NCBI RefSeq assembly: GCF_014822185.1 | Contig: NZ_QVLR01000107.1 | Span: forward strand, 222,414-286,413 | Reading direction: 5' to 3' | Source: Azoarcus sp. Aa7 | Lineage (GTDB): Bacteria; Pseudomonadota; Gammaproteobacteria; Burkholderiales; Rhodocyclaceae | DNA: 64,000 nucleotides | Shown here: positions 9,633 through 20,232 of the stretch, piece after piece | How the letters are laid out: each line of letters begins with the position of its first letter | Numbering within the stretch: position 1 is the stretch's first letter | Position numbers and translations under genes: made by a program | Notes under the pieces: model-generated | What the model saw: only the letters and a program-made list of their open reading frames with translations | Told to the model about the DNA's origin: nothing | Databases searched by the model: none

Positions 9633-10662
9633 TTTCATGGACTGTGCTGGCGAAATGCCTCCTCTCCCCCCGCCGCCTGCGATCGTCGCCGCTGCGCCGT
9701 GTCGGGTGTCCGCAGTCGCACCCATGCCGCCGAAGATACCGCAGGCGGGTTGGACGTCCGCGAAGGGCGCAGTCTCGACCTCGACAGCGGTGGAGGTGCC
9801 GATTGCACTAGGTTGGGTCGAGCAGCGCGTCTCCGAATCCGACGCGAGTCTGCCGTATGTCGTGTACGTGCCGTCACGCGGCGGCGCCGGTGCGCCGATA
9901 CTCGTCACCGTGCACGGCATCTCGCGCAACGCATGGGAGCAGGTGAGCATGTTCGCCCCGTACGCGGAGCGCACTGGCGTCGTGCTGGTGGCGCCGCTGT
10001 ACGAGTACCAGCGTTTCCCCCGCTACCAGCGATTAACCGCGAACGAGCGGGGCGAGAGTCCGGTCGCGATCATGGAGGCGATCGTCGACGAAGTGGCGCG
10101 TACGACCGGGGCCAGCGGCGACCGTATGTACCTCTTCGGTTTTTCGGGGGGCGGCCAGTTCGTGCATCGTTACGCGATGGCCCATCCGGACCGGGTGGCC
10201 GGCTACGTGGTCGGCTCGGCCGGCTGGTATACCTTTCCGGACGCGCAGCGCCGCTATCCCTACGGCTTGCGCTACAGCCCGCGCCTGCAAATGGGCGGCT
10301 TCGACCTGCAGCGGTTCCTTGCGGTGCCGGGATGGGTGCTGGTGGGGGAGCGCGACGTGCATGAGGGCACGGCGATGCGCAAGACCGAGCGCGTGATGCT
10401 CGAGCAGGGCCTGTCGCGCATGGAGCGCGGACGCCGTTGGGTGGATGCGGTCAATGCCAGGGCCGCCGAACTGGGGCTGGCCGCGCCGGTACGCTTCGAG
10501 CAGTTGCCGCGCTCGCCGCATTCCTTCCGGCGCAGCATGCGCCGCGGCGAACTGGGGCAACGGGTGTTCGGCCACCTGTTCGGGCTCGAGGAGAACGCGG
10601 TGCGGATGGCGGAGTTGCGAAGCACGTCATCTCCGGGCCCTGAAGGGAGGGCCGCGGAATGA
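9610..10662 (+). CDS. alpha/beta hydrolase, poly(3-hydroxybutyrate) depolymerase/esterase-like
   Basis: The 350-residue protein has an alpha/beta-hydrolase core: ILVTVHGISRNAWEQ (oxyanion-hole region) near 100, the nucleophile elbow GFSGGGQF near 175, GWVLVGERDVHEG (acid region) near 245, and PHSFRRS (candidate catalytic histidine) near 300. The fold resembles feruloyl-esterase/PHB-depolymerase-like enzymes. The first 60 residues are proline/alanine-rich with no clear signal peptide. It overlaps the exporter gene by 23 bases and the kinase gene by four. Substrate unknown; an ester or acylated small molecule is only a guess. Confidence 0.78.
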   Translation: MKPMRRGDFMDCAGEMPPLPPPPAIVAAAPCRVSAVAPMPPKIPQAGWTSAKGAVSTSTAVEVPIALGWVEQRVSESDASLPYVVYVPSRGGAGAPILVTVHGISRNAWEQVSMFAPYAERTGVVLVAPLYEYQRFPRYQRLTANERGESPVAIMEAIVDEVARTTGASGDRMYLFGFSGGGQFVHRYAMAHPDRVAGYVVGSAGWYTFPDAQRRYPYGLRYSPRLQMGGFDLQRFLAVPGWVLVGERDVHEGTAMRKTERVMLEQGLSRMERGRRWVDAVNARAAELGLAAPVRFEQLPRSPHSFRRSMRRGELGQRVFGHLFGLEENAVRMAELRSTSSPGPEGRAAE

Positions 10663-12152
10663 GTGCCGACTTCCTCTCCATGCGTCTAACATGTGCATGT
10701 GTCGTTCCCGGTTCGGCGGGCGATGCATGGGGACGCGAATTGTCCGCGGGCGTGAGTGCGGGCGGGGGGGATGGTGCGATGACCGGAACCAGACGCGAAA
10801 GACGTGCGACGCCCGCGCTGTTGCGGCCGTTCAACCTGAGTCGCTGGTTTGCGCTGATCGGGCTGCTGTCGATCGCGTCGATCTCGGCGATTGCTGGCTA
10901 CCTGATCTCGGATTTCGTGACCGAGCGCATGGTCCGGCAGGAAGGCCAGCTGACCATGGAGATGGTCGAAAATCTGGTCATGACCGAGCAGTCCATGCGC
11001 AGGCTCCTCGTCGAGCGCGAACCGGTCAGCGCGGACGAGCCGGGTGGGGCGTTCTCCCATCTCGCGCGGATGCCGGGGGTGCTGAGGGCGAATCTCTACG
11101 ATACGTCGCGCCGGATATTGTGGTCGAGCGAGTCGGAGCTGATCGGACAGCAGTTCGGCGCCAACGAGGAGCTCGACGAAGCCCTCGCGGGTCAGCTCGT
11201 CGCACACGGCAAGCGTCATGAGGTCAGGGAAAAGGCGGAGCACATGCATCTGGCACGTGCCGCCAACTTCTTCGTCGAGATCTACCTGCCGGTGCGCGAC
11301 ACGGACGGCACGGTGCTGGGCGCGATCGAGTTCTACAAGAATCCCGTGGCGCTGTTCAATGCCCTGCAGCAGCTCAATCGCAACATCGCCGTCGGGGCCG
11401 CGCTGGCCGGGCTTTTCCTGTATGTCGCCTTGTTCGGCATGGTGCGGCGGGCGGACCTGCTGATCTCCGAGCAGCAGCGTCGCCTGGTCGATGCCGAGAC
11501 GCTGGCCGTGGTGGGGGAGATGAGTTCCGCAGTCGCCCACGGCATACGCAATCCGCTCGCATCGATCCGCAGCTCCGCCGAGCTGATCCTGGTCACCGAC
11601 GAGGAGACGGGGCGCGAGGCCGCAGGGGACATCATTTCCGAATCCGACCGGCTCGAAGCCTGGGTGCGCGAGCTGCTGTCCTACTCGCGGCCGCTGGACG
11701 AGAAGGCCGGCGCGGTGTCGCTCGCGCCTATCGTGGCGCGCTGTGTCGAGGAGTTCGGGCGCGAGCTGCATCGGCGGCACATCACGGCGTCGCTGCAGAT
11801 GCCGCATCAGGTTCCGACGGTGCATGGCGATCCGCTGCTGCTCGCGCAGGTCCTGCATAGCCTGGTGGCGAACGCCATCGAGGCGATCCAGGGCGACGGG
11901 CGCCTGGAGATCGGCTGCGAGAGCGCGCGCGGCGGACGCCAGGTGGTGCTCACGGTACGCGACAGCGGTCCCGGCATGACCGCGGAGCAGTTGCAGCGCG
12001 CGGGCAAGCCGTTCTACACCACCAAGACGCAGGGGCTGGGTGTCGGTCTCGCGCTCGCCCGGCGTATCGTCGAGCGCTATGGCGGCACGATGGAAATCGA
12101 CAGCGCGCCGGGTTGCGGTACGGCGGTGCACCTGACGCTGACATGCGCTTGA
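10659..12152 (+). CDS. membrane sensor histidine kinase
   Basis: An NtrB/AtoS-like kinase. Two start options exist: ATG 10659, overlapping the hydrolase stop (ATGA), or ATG 10779, which follows a G-rich ribosome site at 10764-10770 and begins just ahead of the first transmembrane segment. With the 10779 start, helices lie at about 22-46 and 203-222, flanking a periplasmic sensor of about 155 residues. The phosphoacceptor is His254 in AVAHGIRNPLASIRS, and the ATPase domain shows NAIEAI, VRDSGPGM and GLGVGLALARR. The partner is surely the regulator 38 bases downstream. The signal sensed is unknown. Confidence 0.88.
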   Translation: MSADFLSMRLTCACVVPGSAGDAWGRELSAGVSAGGGDGAMTGTRRERRATPALLRPFNLSRWFALIGLLSIASISAIAGYLISDFVTERMVRQEGQLTMEMVENLVMTEQSMRRLLVEREPVSADEPGGAFSHLARMPGVLRANLYDTSRRILWSSESELIGQQFGANEELDEALAGQLVAHGKRHEVREKAEHMHLARAANFFVEIYLPVRDTDGTVLGAIEFYKNPVALFNALQQLNRNIAVGAALAGLFLYVALFGMVRRADLLISEQQRRLVDAETLAVVGEMSSAVAHGIRNPLASIRSSAELILVTDEETGREAAGDIISESDRLEAWVRELLSYSRPLDEKAGAVSLAPIVARCVEEFGRELHRRHITASLQMPHQVPTVHGDPLLLAQVLHSLVANAIEAIQGDGRLEIGCESARGGRQVVLTVRDSGPGMTAEQLQRAGKPFYTTKTQGLGVGLALARRIVERYGGTMEIDSAPGCGTAVHLTLTCA

Positions 12153-12190
12153 CGGGTTGAACCAGGCAGCAGAGAGGCAGGAGAAGGACT

Positions 12191-13606
<1,416 letters not shown>

Positions 13607-13615
13607 TGAGCTTGC

Positions 13616-14665
13616 TCAGGCCTGTGCCGCGAAGATCCGCTGCGCCAGCTCGCGGATGCCGGGCGGTGTGAGGTCGTCGCAGGCGAAGCTCGGGGCATCC
13701 GGGAAGCGCGCGAAATTGTGGTTCTGCGAGCGCCGGTAGAGCGGGTCGTAATGCAGGTCGATGAACTCCCCGTACAGCGTGTGCAGGTCGTGCTGTCCGG
13801 CGAGCTCCTTCCAGCGGTCGATGACCTCGTTGCTCTGCAGGCCGCGCAGGAAATCGATGCGGCTCTGCAGGTCGGGCACGTCGTCGCCGAGATAGTCGTA
13901 GTCGCGCACCAGGAATTCGATGCGCGCGTCGCGGGTCGCCTCGATTGCGACGCAGGGGCTCGCCCGCATGTGCGCGATCAGGCCCTCGGGCAGGTGGATG
14001 CGGCCGATCTTGCGGCTCTCGGCCTCGACGAAGACCGGGCGCGCGGGGTCGAAGCCGTGCAGTTTTTCGTACAGGCGGGTCTCGAAGGACTTCTGCGTCG
14101 GCTGCGGACGGTCGGGCAGGGCGCCCAGCACCGATCCCTTGTGCGCGGCGAGGTCCTCGAGATCGAGCACCTGCGCGCCGAGCGCCGCGAGCTGTTCGAG
14201 CACGCGCGTCTTGCCGCTGCCGGTCGCCCCGCAGACCACGCGCAGGTCGAAGCGCTGCGGCAGGGTTTCCAGTTCGGTGACGACCATGCGGCGCCAGTTC
14301 TTGTAGCCGCCTTCGAGCTGGCACGCGTCCCAGCCGATGAGTCGCAGCCAGGTCACGAAGGAGCCGCTGCGCTGGCCGCCGCGCCAGCAGTAGACGAGCG
14401 GTCGCCAGTCCTTGGGCTTGTCCTGGAAGCGCTCGTGCAGATGGCGGGCGATGTTCTCGGCGACCATCGCGGCGCCGATGCGGCGCGCCTCGAAAGCCGA
14501 CTGCTGCTTGTAGATCGTGCCGACGATGGCGCGCTGCTCGTTGTCCAGCACCGGGCAGCTGATTGCGCCGGGGATGTGGTCTTCGTCGAATTCCGCGGGG
14601 CTGCGGGCGTCGATGAACTCGTCAAAGGTGTCCAGCTGTGCTACGGTCGCGATGCCTTTTTTCAT
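13616..14665 (-). CDS. selU: tRNA 2-selenouridine/geranyl-2-thiouridine synthase
   Basis: The 349-residue enzyme exchanges sulfur for selenium (via a geranylated intermediate) at the wobble uridine of tRNAs for Lys, Glu and Gln. The N-terminal rhodanese domain carries the active cysteine in VYCWRGGQRSGSF near residue 97. The C-terminal P-loop domain starts with VVCGATGSGKTRVLEQL near 150. The length fits the family (E. coli MnmH 364). It is divergent from selD, whose product selenophosphate it uses, with 56 bases between the two starts. Confidence 0.95.
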   Translation of the reverse strand: MKKGIATVAQLDTFDEFIDARSPAEFDEDHIPGAISCPVLDNEQRAIVGTIYKQQSAFEARRIGAAMVAENIARHLHERFQDKPKDWRPLVYCWRGGQRSGSFVTWLRLIGWDACQLEGGYKNWRRMVVTELETLPQRFDLRVVCGATGSGKTRVLEQLAALGAQVLDLEDLAAHKGSVLGALPDRPQPTQKSFETRLYEKLHGFDPARPVFVEAESRKIGRIHLPEGLIAHMRASPCVAIEATRDARIEFLVRDYDYLGDDVPDLQSRIDFLRGLQSNEVIDRWKELAGQHDLHTLYGEFIDLHYDPLYRRSQNHNFARFPDAPSFACDDLTPPGIRELAQRIFAAQA

Positions 14666-14721
14666 GCCTTGTCGCGGCGCGCCGGTGTTTGCCGGACGGC
14701 CGTCTTTCCCCTTCGGAATCC

Positions 14722-15762
14722 ATGGATCAGATCAAACTCACGCAATTCTCCCACGGCGGCGGATGCGGCTGCAAAATCGCGCCCGCCGTGTTGTCGAAGC
14801 TCCTCGCGCATGCGCCGGCCGGCATCGTCCCGCCCGAGCTGCTGGTCGGCACCGAAACCGCCGACGATGCGGCGGTGTACCAGCTGAACGAGCGGCAGGC
14901 CATCGTGGCGACGACGGATTTCTTCACCCCCATCGTCGACGACCCCTACGACTTCGGCCGCATCGCCGCGACCAATGCGCTGTCGGACGTCTACGCGATG
15001 GGCGGGCGCCCGATCATGGCGCTGGCCGTCGTCGGCATGCCGCTCGACAAGCTGCCGCCGGAGGTCATCGGCCGCATCCTCGAGGGCGGCGCCGCGGTGT
15101 GCCGCGACGCGGGCATCCCGATCGCCGGCGGCCATTCCATCGACGTGCTGGAGCCGATCTACGGCCTCGTCGGGCTGGGCGTCGTCGATCCGGCGCAGGT
15201 CAAGAAGAACGCCGGCGCGCAGGCGGACGACGTGCTGATCCTGACCAAGCCGCTGGGCATCGGCATCCTCTCCGCGGGGCTCAAGAAGGGCCTGCTGACG
15301 GATGCGGACTACGCCGAGATGCTGCGCTGGACGACGCTGCTCAATCGCGTGGGCGCACGCCTCGCGGGCATGGGCAGCGTGCATGCGGTGACCGACGTCA
15401 CCGGCTTCGGGCTGGCCGGGCACCTGCTGGAGATCTGCCGCGGCTCGAAGCTCGGCGCGACCGTGAATTTCGATGCGCTGCCGAAGATCGCCGCCGCCGA
15501 GAAGCTCGTGCGCGACGGCATTGCCACCGGGGCTTCGACGCGCAACTGGGCGAGCTACGGCGACGATGTGGCGATGCCGGCCGATGCGCCGGAGTGGCAG
15601 CGCAAGCTCATCACCGACCCGCAGACCAGCGGCGGCCTGCTGATCGCCTGCGCCGAGTCCGGTGTCGACGCGGTGCTGGCGGCGATCCGCGAGGAACAGG
15701 GCAGCGAGGGCCACGTCATCGGAAGCATGGTCGCCGGCGATGCGGTGCTGCGCGTCGAATGA
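14722..15762 (+). CDS. selD: selenide, water dikinase (selenophosphate synthetase)
   Basis: The 346-residue enzyme makes selenophosphate from selenide and ATP, the selenium donor for SelU and for selenocysteine synthesis. ATG 14722 (MDQIKLTQFSHGGGCGCKI) is the right start, because it places the catalytic Cys-Gly-Cys-Lys motif near residue 17. The catalytic residue is cysteine, not selenocysteine (tgc codons). The frame continues upstream to 14638, but that extension would overlap selU and has no family counterpart. Later motifs GGHSID and TSGGLLIA are intact. Confidence 0.95.
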   Translation: MDQIKLTQFSHGGGCGCKIAPAVLSKLLAHAPAGIVPPELLVGTETADDAAVYQLNERQAIVATTDFFTPIVDDPYDFGRIAATNALSDVYAMGGRPIMALAVVGMPLDKLPPEVIGRILEGGAAVCRDAGIPIAGGHSIDVLEPIYGLVGLGVVDPAQVKKNAGAQADDVLILTKPLGIGILSAGLKKGLLTDADYAEMLRWTTLLNRVGARLAGMGSVHAVTDVTGFGLAGHLLEICRGSKLGATVNFDALPKIAAAEKLVRDGIATGASTRNWASYGDDVAMPADAPEWQRKLITDPQTSGGLLIACAESGVDAVLAAIREEQGSEGHVIGSMVAGDAVLRVE

Positions 15763-15771
15763 GATCGCCGA

Positions 15772-15792
15772 GGGCCGGTAGCCGACCGGCCC
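15772..15792. terminator. hairpin between convergent selD and tesA
   Basis: GGGCCGGT and ACCGGCCC form a perfect 8-bp stem with a 5-base loop in the 41-base gap between the two stops. There is no T-run on either strand, so this is a weak or factor-dependent terminator at best. Confidence 0.35.
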
Positions 15793-15803
15793 GGCAGGCT
15801 GCC

Positions 15804-16415
15804 TCAGCCCTTGAGCAGTTCCCTCAGCCCCTTCCACACCGTTTCGAGGATCAAGGGCTGGGCCTCGGCCGTCGGATGGATGCCGTCGGGCTGGAACAAT
15901 TCCGGCTTGTGGGCGAAGCCGTCGAGCAGGAAGGGGACGAGGGGCACCTTTTCGGCTCGCGCGACCTCGGCGAAGGTCTGGTGGAAGCGCCGCGTGTAGG
16001 CGGGGCCGTAGTTGGGCGGCAGCTGCATGCCCACGAGCAGCACCCTGGCGCCCTTGCCGCGCGCCGCCTGGATCATCGCGCTCAGGTTATCGCCCATCAG
16101 CGCGGGCTGCAGGCCGCGCAGGCCGTCGTTGGCGCCGAGCTCCAGAATGAGGAGATCGGGCTTGTGCCGGTCGAGGGCCGCGCTCAGGCGCGTGCGTCCT
16201 CCGGCCGTGGTTTCGCCGCTGACGGAAGCGTTGATCACGGTATGGCGGAACCCTTCGCGTGCAAGTCGCGTCTGCAGCAAGGTGGGCCAGTCTTCCTTCG
16301 GCCGCAGGCCATAGCCGGCGGAGAGGCTGTCGCCCCACACGAGTATCGTTGCCGCCTGGGCGGCACCCGACAACAGGATTGCGAACAAGAAGGTCACGAT
16401 GGATCGCAGCGGCAT
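15804..16415 (-). CDS. tesA: periplasmic arylesterase / acyl-CoA thioesterase I (SGNH hydrolase)
   Basis: The 203-residue protein begins with a signal peptide (MPLRSIVTFLFAILLSGAAQA) and has the SGNH blocks: GDSLSAGYG with the catalytic serine, the glycine block SVSGETTAGG, GANDGLRG with the asparagine, and DGIHPTAEAQ with Asp and His. This is the TesA/ApeA lysophospholipase-thioesterase family. I chose ATG 16415; ATG 16427 is an alternative. The start region lies within a few bases of ybbA on the other strand, the same divergent pairing as in E. coli. Confidence 0.92.
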   Translation of the reverse strand: MPLRSIVTFLFAILLSGAAQAATILVWGDSLSAGYGLRPKEDWPTLLQTRLAREGFRHTVINASVSGETTAGGRTRLSAALDRHKPDLLILELGANDGLRGLQPALMGDNLSAMIQAARGKGARVLLVGMQLPPNYGPAYTRRFHQTFAEVARAEKVPLVPFLLDGFAHKPELFQPDGIHPTAEAQPLILETVWKGLRELLKG

Positions 16416-16434
16416 TGAGTTCTCCATTCCGGTG

Positions 16435-17115
16435 ATGCAGGTCTCGGGCCTGTCGAAGAGCGTCGAGCAGGCCGACGGCCAAGGCACGCTCCGGATTCTG
16501 CAGGATGTCACGTTCAACGTCGCGGCCGGCGAGTCGGTCGCGATCGTCGGCGCCTCCGGCTCGGGCAAATCGACCCTGCTCGGATTGCTCGCCGGGCTGG
16601 ATGTTCCGAGCAGCGGCGGCGTGCATATTCTCGGCCAGGATCTGTTCGCGCTCGGTGAGGACGATCGCGCGGCCCTGCGCGGCGAGTCGATCGGCTTCGT
16701 GTTCCAGGCCTTCCAGCTGCTGCCGGCGCTGACCGCGCTCGAGAACGTCATGCTCCCGCTGGAACTCGCCGGCGCCCGCGATGCCGCGGCCACCGCAGGC
16801 AAATGGCTAGAGCGCGTGGGCCTCGGCAGCCGCCTGCGACATTACCCCAAGCATCTTTCCGGCGGCGAACAGCAGCGCGTCGCGCTGGCGCGCGCCTTCG
16901 CGCCCGATCCGCGCCTGCTACTCGCCGACGAGCCCACCGGCAACCTCGACGCGGTGACCGGCGAAGCGGTGATCGAGCTGATGTTCGCCTTGAACCGCGA
17001 GTCCGGCACCACGCTGATCCTCGTCACGCACGACGAGTCGCTCGCCGCGCGCTGCGACCGCGTGCTGCACATGCAGGCGGGACGCCTCACCGAACCGGCG
17101 CTGCGGCCCGCCTGA
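16435..17115 (+). CDS. ybbA: LolD-like ABC transporter ATP-binding protein
   Basis: The 226-residue ATPase has Walker [10 protein letters not shown], the signature HLSGGEQQR, and Walker [13 protein letters not shown], all typical of the LolD/MacB/YbbA group that powers FtsX-type permeases. The start is ambiguous: ATG 16435 gives a normal N-terminus, while ATG 16399 would overlap tesA by 17 bases on the opposite strand. In E. coli the partner permease ybbP follows directly, but here hpnE lies next on the other strand and no permease is adjacent. Confidence 0.85.
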   Translation: MQVSGLSKSVEQADGQGTLRILQDVTFNVAAGESVAIVGASGSGKSTLLGLLAGLDVPSSGGVHILGQDLFALGEDDRAALRGESIGFVFQAFQLLPALTALENVMLPLELAGARDAAATAGKWLERVGLGSRLRHYPKHLSGGEQQRVALARAFAPDPRLLLADEPTGNLDAVTGEAVIELMFALNRESGTTLILVTHDESLAARCDRVLHMQAGRLTEPALRPA

Positions 17116-17127
17116 GGCGGCCCGCTA

Positions 17128-17183
17128 AGGCCGCCGTGCTGGCGATGCGGCGCGTTCAGGCCGCCGTGCTGGCGATGCGGCGC
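17128..17183. repeat. 26-base tandem direct repeat (period 30)
   Basis: The sequence aggccgccgtgctggcgatg followed by cggcgc occurs at 17128-17153 and again at 17158-17183, identical over 26 bases. The right copy encodes the C-terminal residues and part of the stop of hpnE; the left copy lies between hpnE and ybbA. It looks like a local duplication of the gene tail. Confidence 0.85.
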
Positions 17184-18466
17184 AGCACGCGCGACGCCGC
17201 ATTGATTCCCGAGCGCACCGCCGATTCCAGCGTTGCGGGGTAATCCGAATCGAGATAGTCGCCGGCGAGCCACAGCCCCGGCACGGGCGTCTGTGCGCCG
17301 GGGCGCGAGACGCCGGGACGGCAGGCGAAGGTCGCGCGCTTTTCGGTGATCACCTGCGACCACTCGAGGGGCGGCAGGCGAAGGCCGAGTTCCTGCTCGA
17401 GCTGCGCATGCACGGCCAGCAGCAGGTCTTCGCGGGACAGCGCATCGTGCGGCCCGTGCGCGCTGATGACGCAGGCGACGAGGCCCTGCGGCCCGCCGAG
17501 TTGACCGCGGTCGAAGGCCCACTGCGCCGGCCCGCGCGCGAGACCGATCATCGGATAGGGCAGGCGCACCGTCGCGCCGAGCGCGAGGTAAACGGTCGTG
17601 ATCGGCTCGCTCGGCAGCGTGGCGATCATTGCCGAGAGGCGCTCGCAGTGGCCGACAGAATTCAGCAGGGCCGTGGCGTGGTGGGGCGCCGTCGCGAGCA
17701 CCACCTGCGAATAGACCTGCCGCGGCGCGGGGTCGCCTTCCAGCCGGAATCCGCCCTGCACCTGATGGATCGCTTCGACCGGCGTTCCGGTGCGCAGCTT
17801 GCCGCGCCGCACGGCGAGGTAGCGCGCTGCCGGGACGGGGAAGAGTTCGGACAGGTCGACGCGCGGGATCAGCAGCTCGCTCGCCGCCGCGCCGGCGCCG
17901 AGGCTGTCGCGTAGCACGTTCGCGAACACCTGCGCGGAGGCCTCGGCGAGCGGCGTGTTCAGCGCGGCCACGCACAGCGGCTCCCACACCAGCCGGACGA
18001 GGCGTTGCGGCTGACGCAGCTCGTGCAGCAGCGCCGCCACGCTCTGCCCCGAGTCGACGCGGAAGCGCCGCTTCTTCAGCACCCGCATCAGGCGCAGCAT
18101 CGCGAGCCGGTCGCCCCAGCCCAGGCCCTTGGCGCTCAGCAGGCCGAGCGCCAGGTGCAGCGGGGCGGGCAGGCGGGCGGCCTGCAGGTGCAGCTGCCCC
18201 GGCGTGTGCAGGGTGAGCGGCAGGTGGGCGAGCTCCTTGGGCGAGCCGCCGGTCACGCGCAGCAGGCGCAGCAGTTCGCCATACGCGCCGAGCAGGATGT
18301 GCTGGCCGTTATCGACGCGCCAGCCGTCCTTCACGACCGCGCGTGCCCGTCCGCCGAGCGTGTGCGAGCGCTCGAACACGGTCACCTGCACACCGCGCCG
18401 GGCGAGCTCGACCGCGCATGCCAGGCCGGCATAACCGGCGCCGATGATCGCGACCGGATGGTTCAT
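17156..18466 (-). CDS. hpnE: hydroxysqualene dehydroxylase
   Basis: The 436-residue FAD-dependent amine-oxidoreductase-like enzyme opens with a dinucleotide-binding motif ([20 protein letters not shown], then [11 protein letters not shown]) and closes with the second FAD motif [23 protein letters not shown]. In the HpnCDE pathway it reduces hydroxysqualene to squalene, the hopanoid precursor. It is last of the three hpn genes, 19 bases after hpnD. Its final codons lie in a duplicated 26-base stretch. No squalene-hopene cyclase gene is in the window. Confidence 0.92.
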   Translation of the reverse strand: MNHPVAIIGAGYAGLACAVELARRGVQVTVFERSHTLGGRARAVVKDGWRVDNGQHILLGAYGELLRLLRVTGGSPKELAHLPLTLHTPGQLHLQAARLPAPLHLALGLLSAKGLGWGDRLAMLRLMRVLKKRRFRVDSGQSVAALLHELRQPQRLVRLVWEPLCVAALNTPLAEASAQVFANVLRDSLGAGAAASELLIPRVDLSELFPVPAARYLAVRRGKLRTGTPVEAIHQVQGGFRLEGDPAPRQVYSQVVLATAPHHATALLNSVGHCERLSAMIATLPSEPITTVYLALGATVRLPYPMIGLARGPAQWAFDRGQLGGPQGLVACVISAHGPHDALSREDLLLAVHAQLEQELGLRLPPLEWSQVITEKRATFACRPGVSRPGAQTPVPGLWLAGDYLDSDYPATLESAVRSGINAASRVLRRIASTAA

Positions 18467-18485
18467 CGCGGGCGGCGTTCGGCCG

Positions 18486-19319
18486 TCATGTGCGCACCCA
18501 GGTCTTGCCGGCGATCCACAGCTTGCGCACCGGCGTCAGCGAGGTGCGGCGGTCGAGCACGAGGAAGCCGTCGCTGGCGATCTCGCGCAGCAGCGTGCGG
18601 TAGATCGCCGCCATCACCAGGCCGGGGCGCTGGCTCTTGCGGTCGCCCGCGGGGAGCTGGGCGAGCGCCTGGTCGTAGAACTTCTCGGTGCGCTCGGCCT
18701 GGAAGGCCATCAGTGCGCGGAAGTTGTCGTCGTGGCGCCCTTCCATGATCTGGCTCGCCGGGACCTTGAAGCGCTGCAGATCCTCGATCGGCAGGTAGAT
18801 GCGCCCGCGGCGCGCATCCTCGCCGACATCGCGGATGATGTTGGTGAGCTGGAAGGCCATGCCGAGGTCGTGTGCGTACTTCAGCGTCTGGCGCTCGCGG
18901 TAGCCGAAGATCTCCGCGGCGAGGAGGCCGACGACGCTGGCGACGCGGTAGCAGTAGAGCTGCAGGCCCTTGAAGTCGAGATAGCGGCTCTGCGTGAGGT
19001 CCATCTCCATGCCGTCGATGATCTCGAGCAGCTGTTCGCGCGGCAGGTTGAAGCGCGCGCTGACGTCCTTCAGCGCAAATCCCACGGGATGGCTGGGGGA
19101 ACCCGCATACGCCTGAGACACCTCCTTGCGCCACCAGTCGAGCTTGGTCTGGGCGACCTGCACGTCGTGGCAGTCGTCGACGACGTCATCGACCTCGCGG
19201 CAGAACGCGTACAGGGCCGTGATGGCCTGGCGGCGCTCCGGCGGCAGGAACATGAAGCTGTAGTAGAAGCTGGAGCCGCTCTTCGCAGCCTTGTCGTGAC
19301 AGTAATCGTGCGGATTCAT
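18486..19319 (-). CDS. hpnD: presqualene diphosphate synthase
   Basis: The 277-residue trans-prenyltransferase of the squalene/phytoene synthase fold condenses two farnesyl diphosphates to presqualene diphosphate. Both aspartate-rich motifs are present: REVDDVVDD near residue 45 and IIRDVGEDARRGRIYLP near 165. The start ATG 19319 overlaps the hpnC stop by four bases (ATGA), so translation is coupled. The position between hpnC and hpnE supports the HpnD assignment over phytoene synthase. Confidence 0.93.
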   Translation of the reverse strand: MNPHDYCHDKAAKSGSSFYYSFMFLPPERRQAITALYAFCREVDDVVDDCHDVQVAQTKLDWWRKEVSQAYAGSPSHPVGFALKDVSARFNLPREQLLEIIDGMEMDLTQSRYLDFKGLQLYCYRVASVVGLLAAEIFGYRERQTLKYAHDLGMAFQLTNIIRDVGEDARRGRIYLPIEDLQRFKVPASQIMEGRHDDNFRALMAFQAERTEKFYDQALAQLPAGDRKSQRPGLVMAAIYRTLLREIASDGFLVLDRRTSLTPVRKLWIAGKTWVRT

Positions 19320-20149
19320 CGGATTCTCGGGTAATGCACGGCGCGCCAGGCGAGGCGCGGCCAGTCGCTGCGGGTGAGGGTGGGGCGGCTGCGGAACACG
19401 TCGTGACCCACCTTCTCGACGCGTTCGAGGATGCGCAGGCCGCCCAGCACCATCAGGCGCAGCTCCCAGCCGATGCGTCCCGGCAGGTGCCGTGCGAGTG
19501 GCGCCCCTTCGAGCATCATCGCGCGCGCACGTTGCACTTCGAAGTCCATCAGGGCGCGCCACGCATCGTCGCAGCGCCCGCTGTCGATGTGGGCTTCGTC
19601 GACGCCGAAGCGCGTCATGTCGGCCTGCGGCAGGTAGATGCGCCGCTTGCGCCAGTCGATCGCGACGTCCTGCCAGAAGTTGATGAGCTGCAGGCTTGTG
19701 CAGATCAGGTCGGAGCGGCGCAGGTTGTCCGGCGTTGCCGCGTCGTAGAGGTGCAGCAGCAGCCGCCCGACTGGGTTCGCTGAGCGGCGGCAGTAGTCGA
19801 GCAGTTCGGCGAAGTCGGCGTAGCGTGTCTTGCCGACATCCTGGCTGAAGGCGTCGAGCAGGTCGCGGAAATACTGCAGTGGCAATCTGTGGGCGCGGAC
19901 GTTCGCCGCGAGGCGGGTGAAGATCGGCGCGAGCGAGGCATCGCGCGGCGGCTGGCCGGCGCCGATCGCATTCAATTCGATGCGGTAGTCGTTGAGCCGC
20001 GCGAGGCGCGCAACGGGGGCCATGTCGCCCTCGTCGGCGATGTCGTCGGCGGTGCGTGCGAACGCGTAGATGGCCTCCACGGGCTCGCGCAGGCGGGCCG
20101 GAAGCAGGAGCGACGCGACAGGAAAGTTTTCGTAGTGGTCGACGGGCAT
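19316..20149 (-). CDS. hpnC: squalene synthase HpnC (hydroxysqualene synthase)
   Basis: The 277-residue homologue of HpnD converts presqualene diphosphate to hydroxysqualene. The first aspartate motif is ARTADDIADEGD near residue 35 and the second is NFWQDVAIDWRKRRIYLP near 155. ATG 20149 (MPVDHYENFPVAS) fits the family; the open frame further upstream is not conserved sequence. It is the first gene of hpnC-hpnD-hpnE on the minus strand. Confidence 0.92.
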   Translation of the reverse strand: MPVDHYENFPVASLLLPARLREPVEAIYAFARTADDIADEGDMAPVARLARLNDYRIELNAIGAGQPPRDASLAPIFTRLAANVRAHRLPLQYFRDLLDAFSQDVGKTRYADFAELLDYCRRSANPVGRLLLHLYDAATPDNLRRSDLICTSLQLINFWQDVAIDWRKRRIYLPQADMTRFGVDEAHIDSGRCDDAWRALMDFEVQRARAMMLEGAPLARHLPGRIGWELRLMVLGGLRILERVEKVGHDVFRSRPTLTRSDWPRLAWRAVHYPRIR

Positions 20150-20232
20150 GATCGGGGCGCCGCGAGTATACGCGAAGCCGCGTGTGCCGCCGCATCGCAC
20201 GCCAGGGCAATCGCACGAAGCACAGGGTGGAG

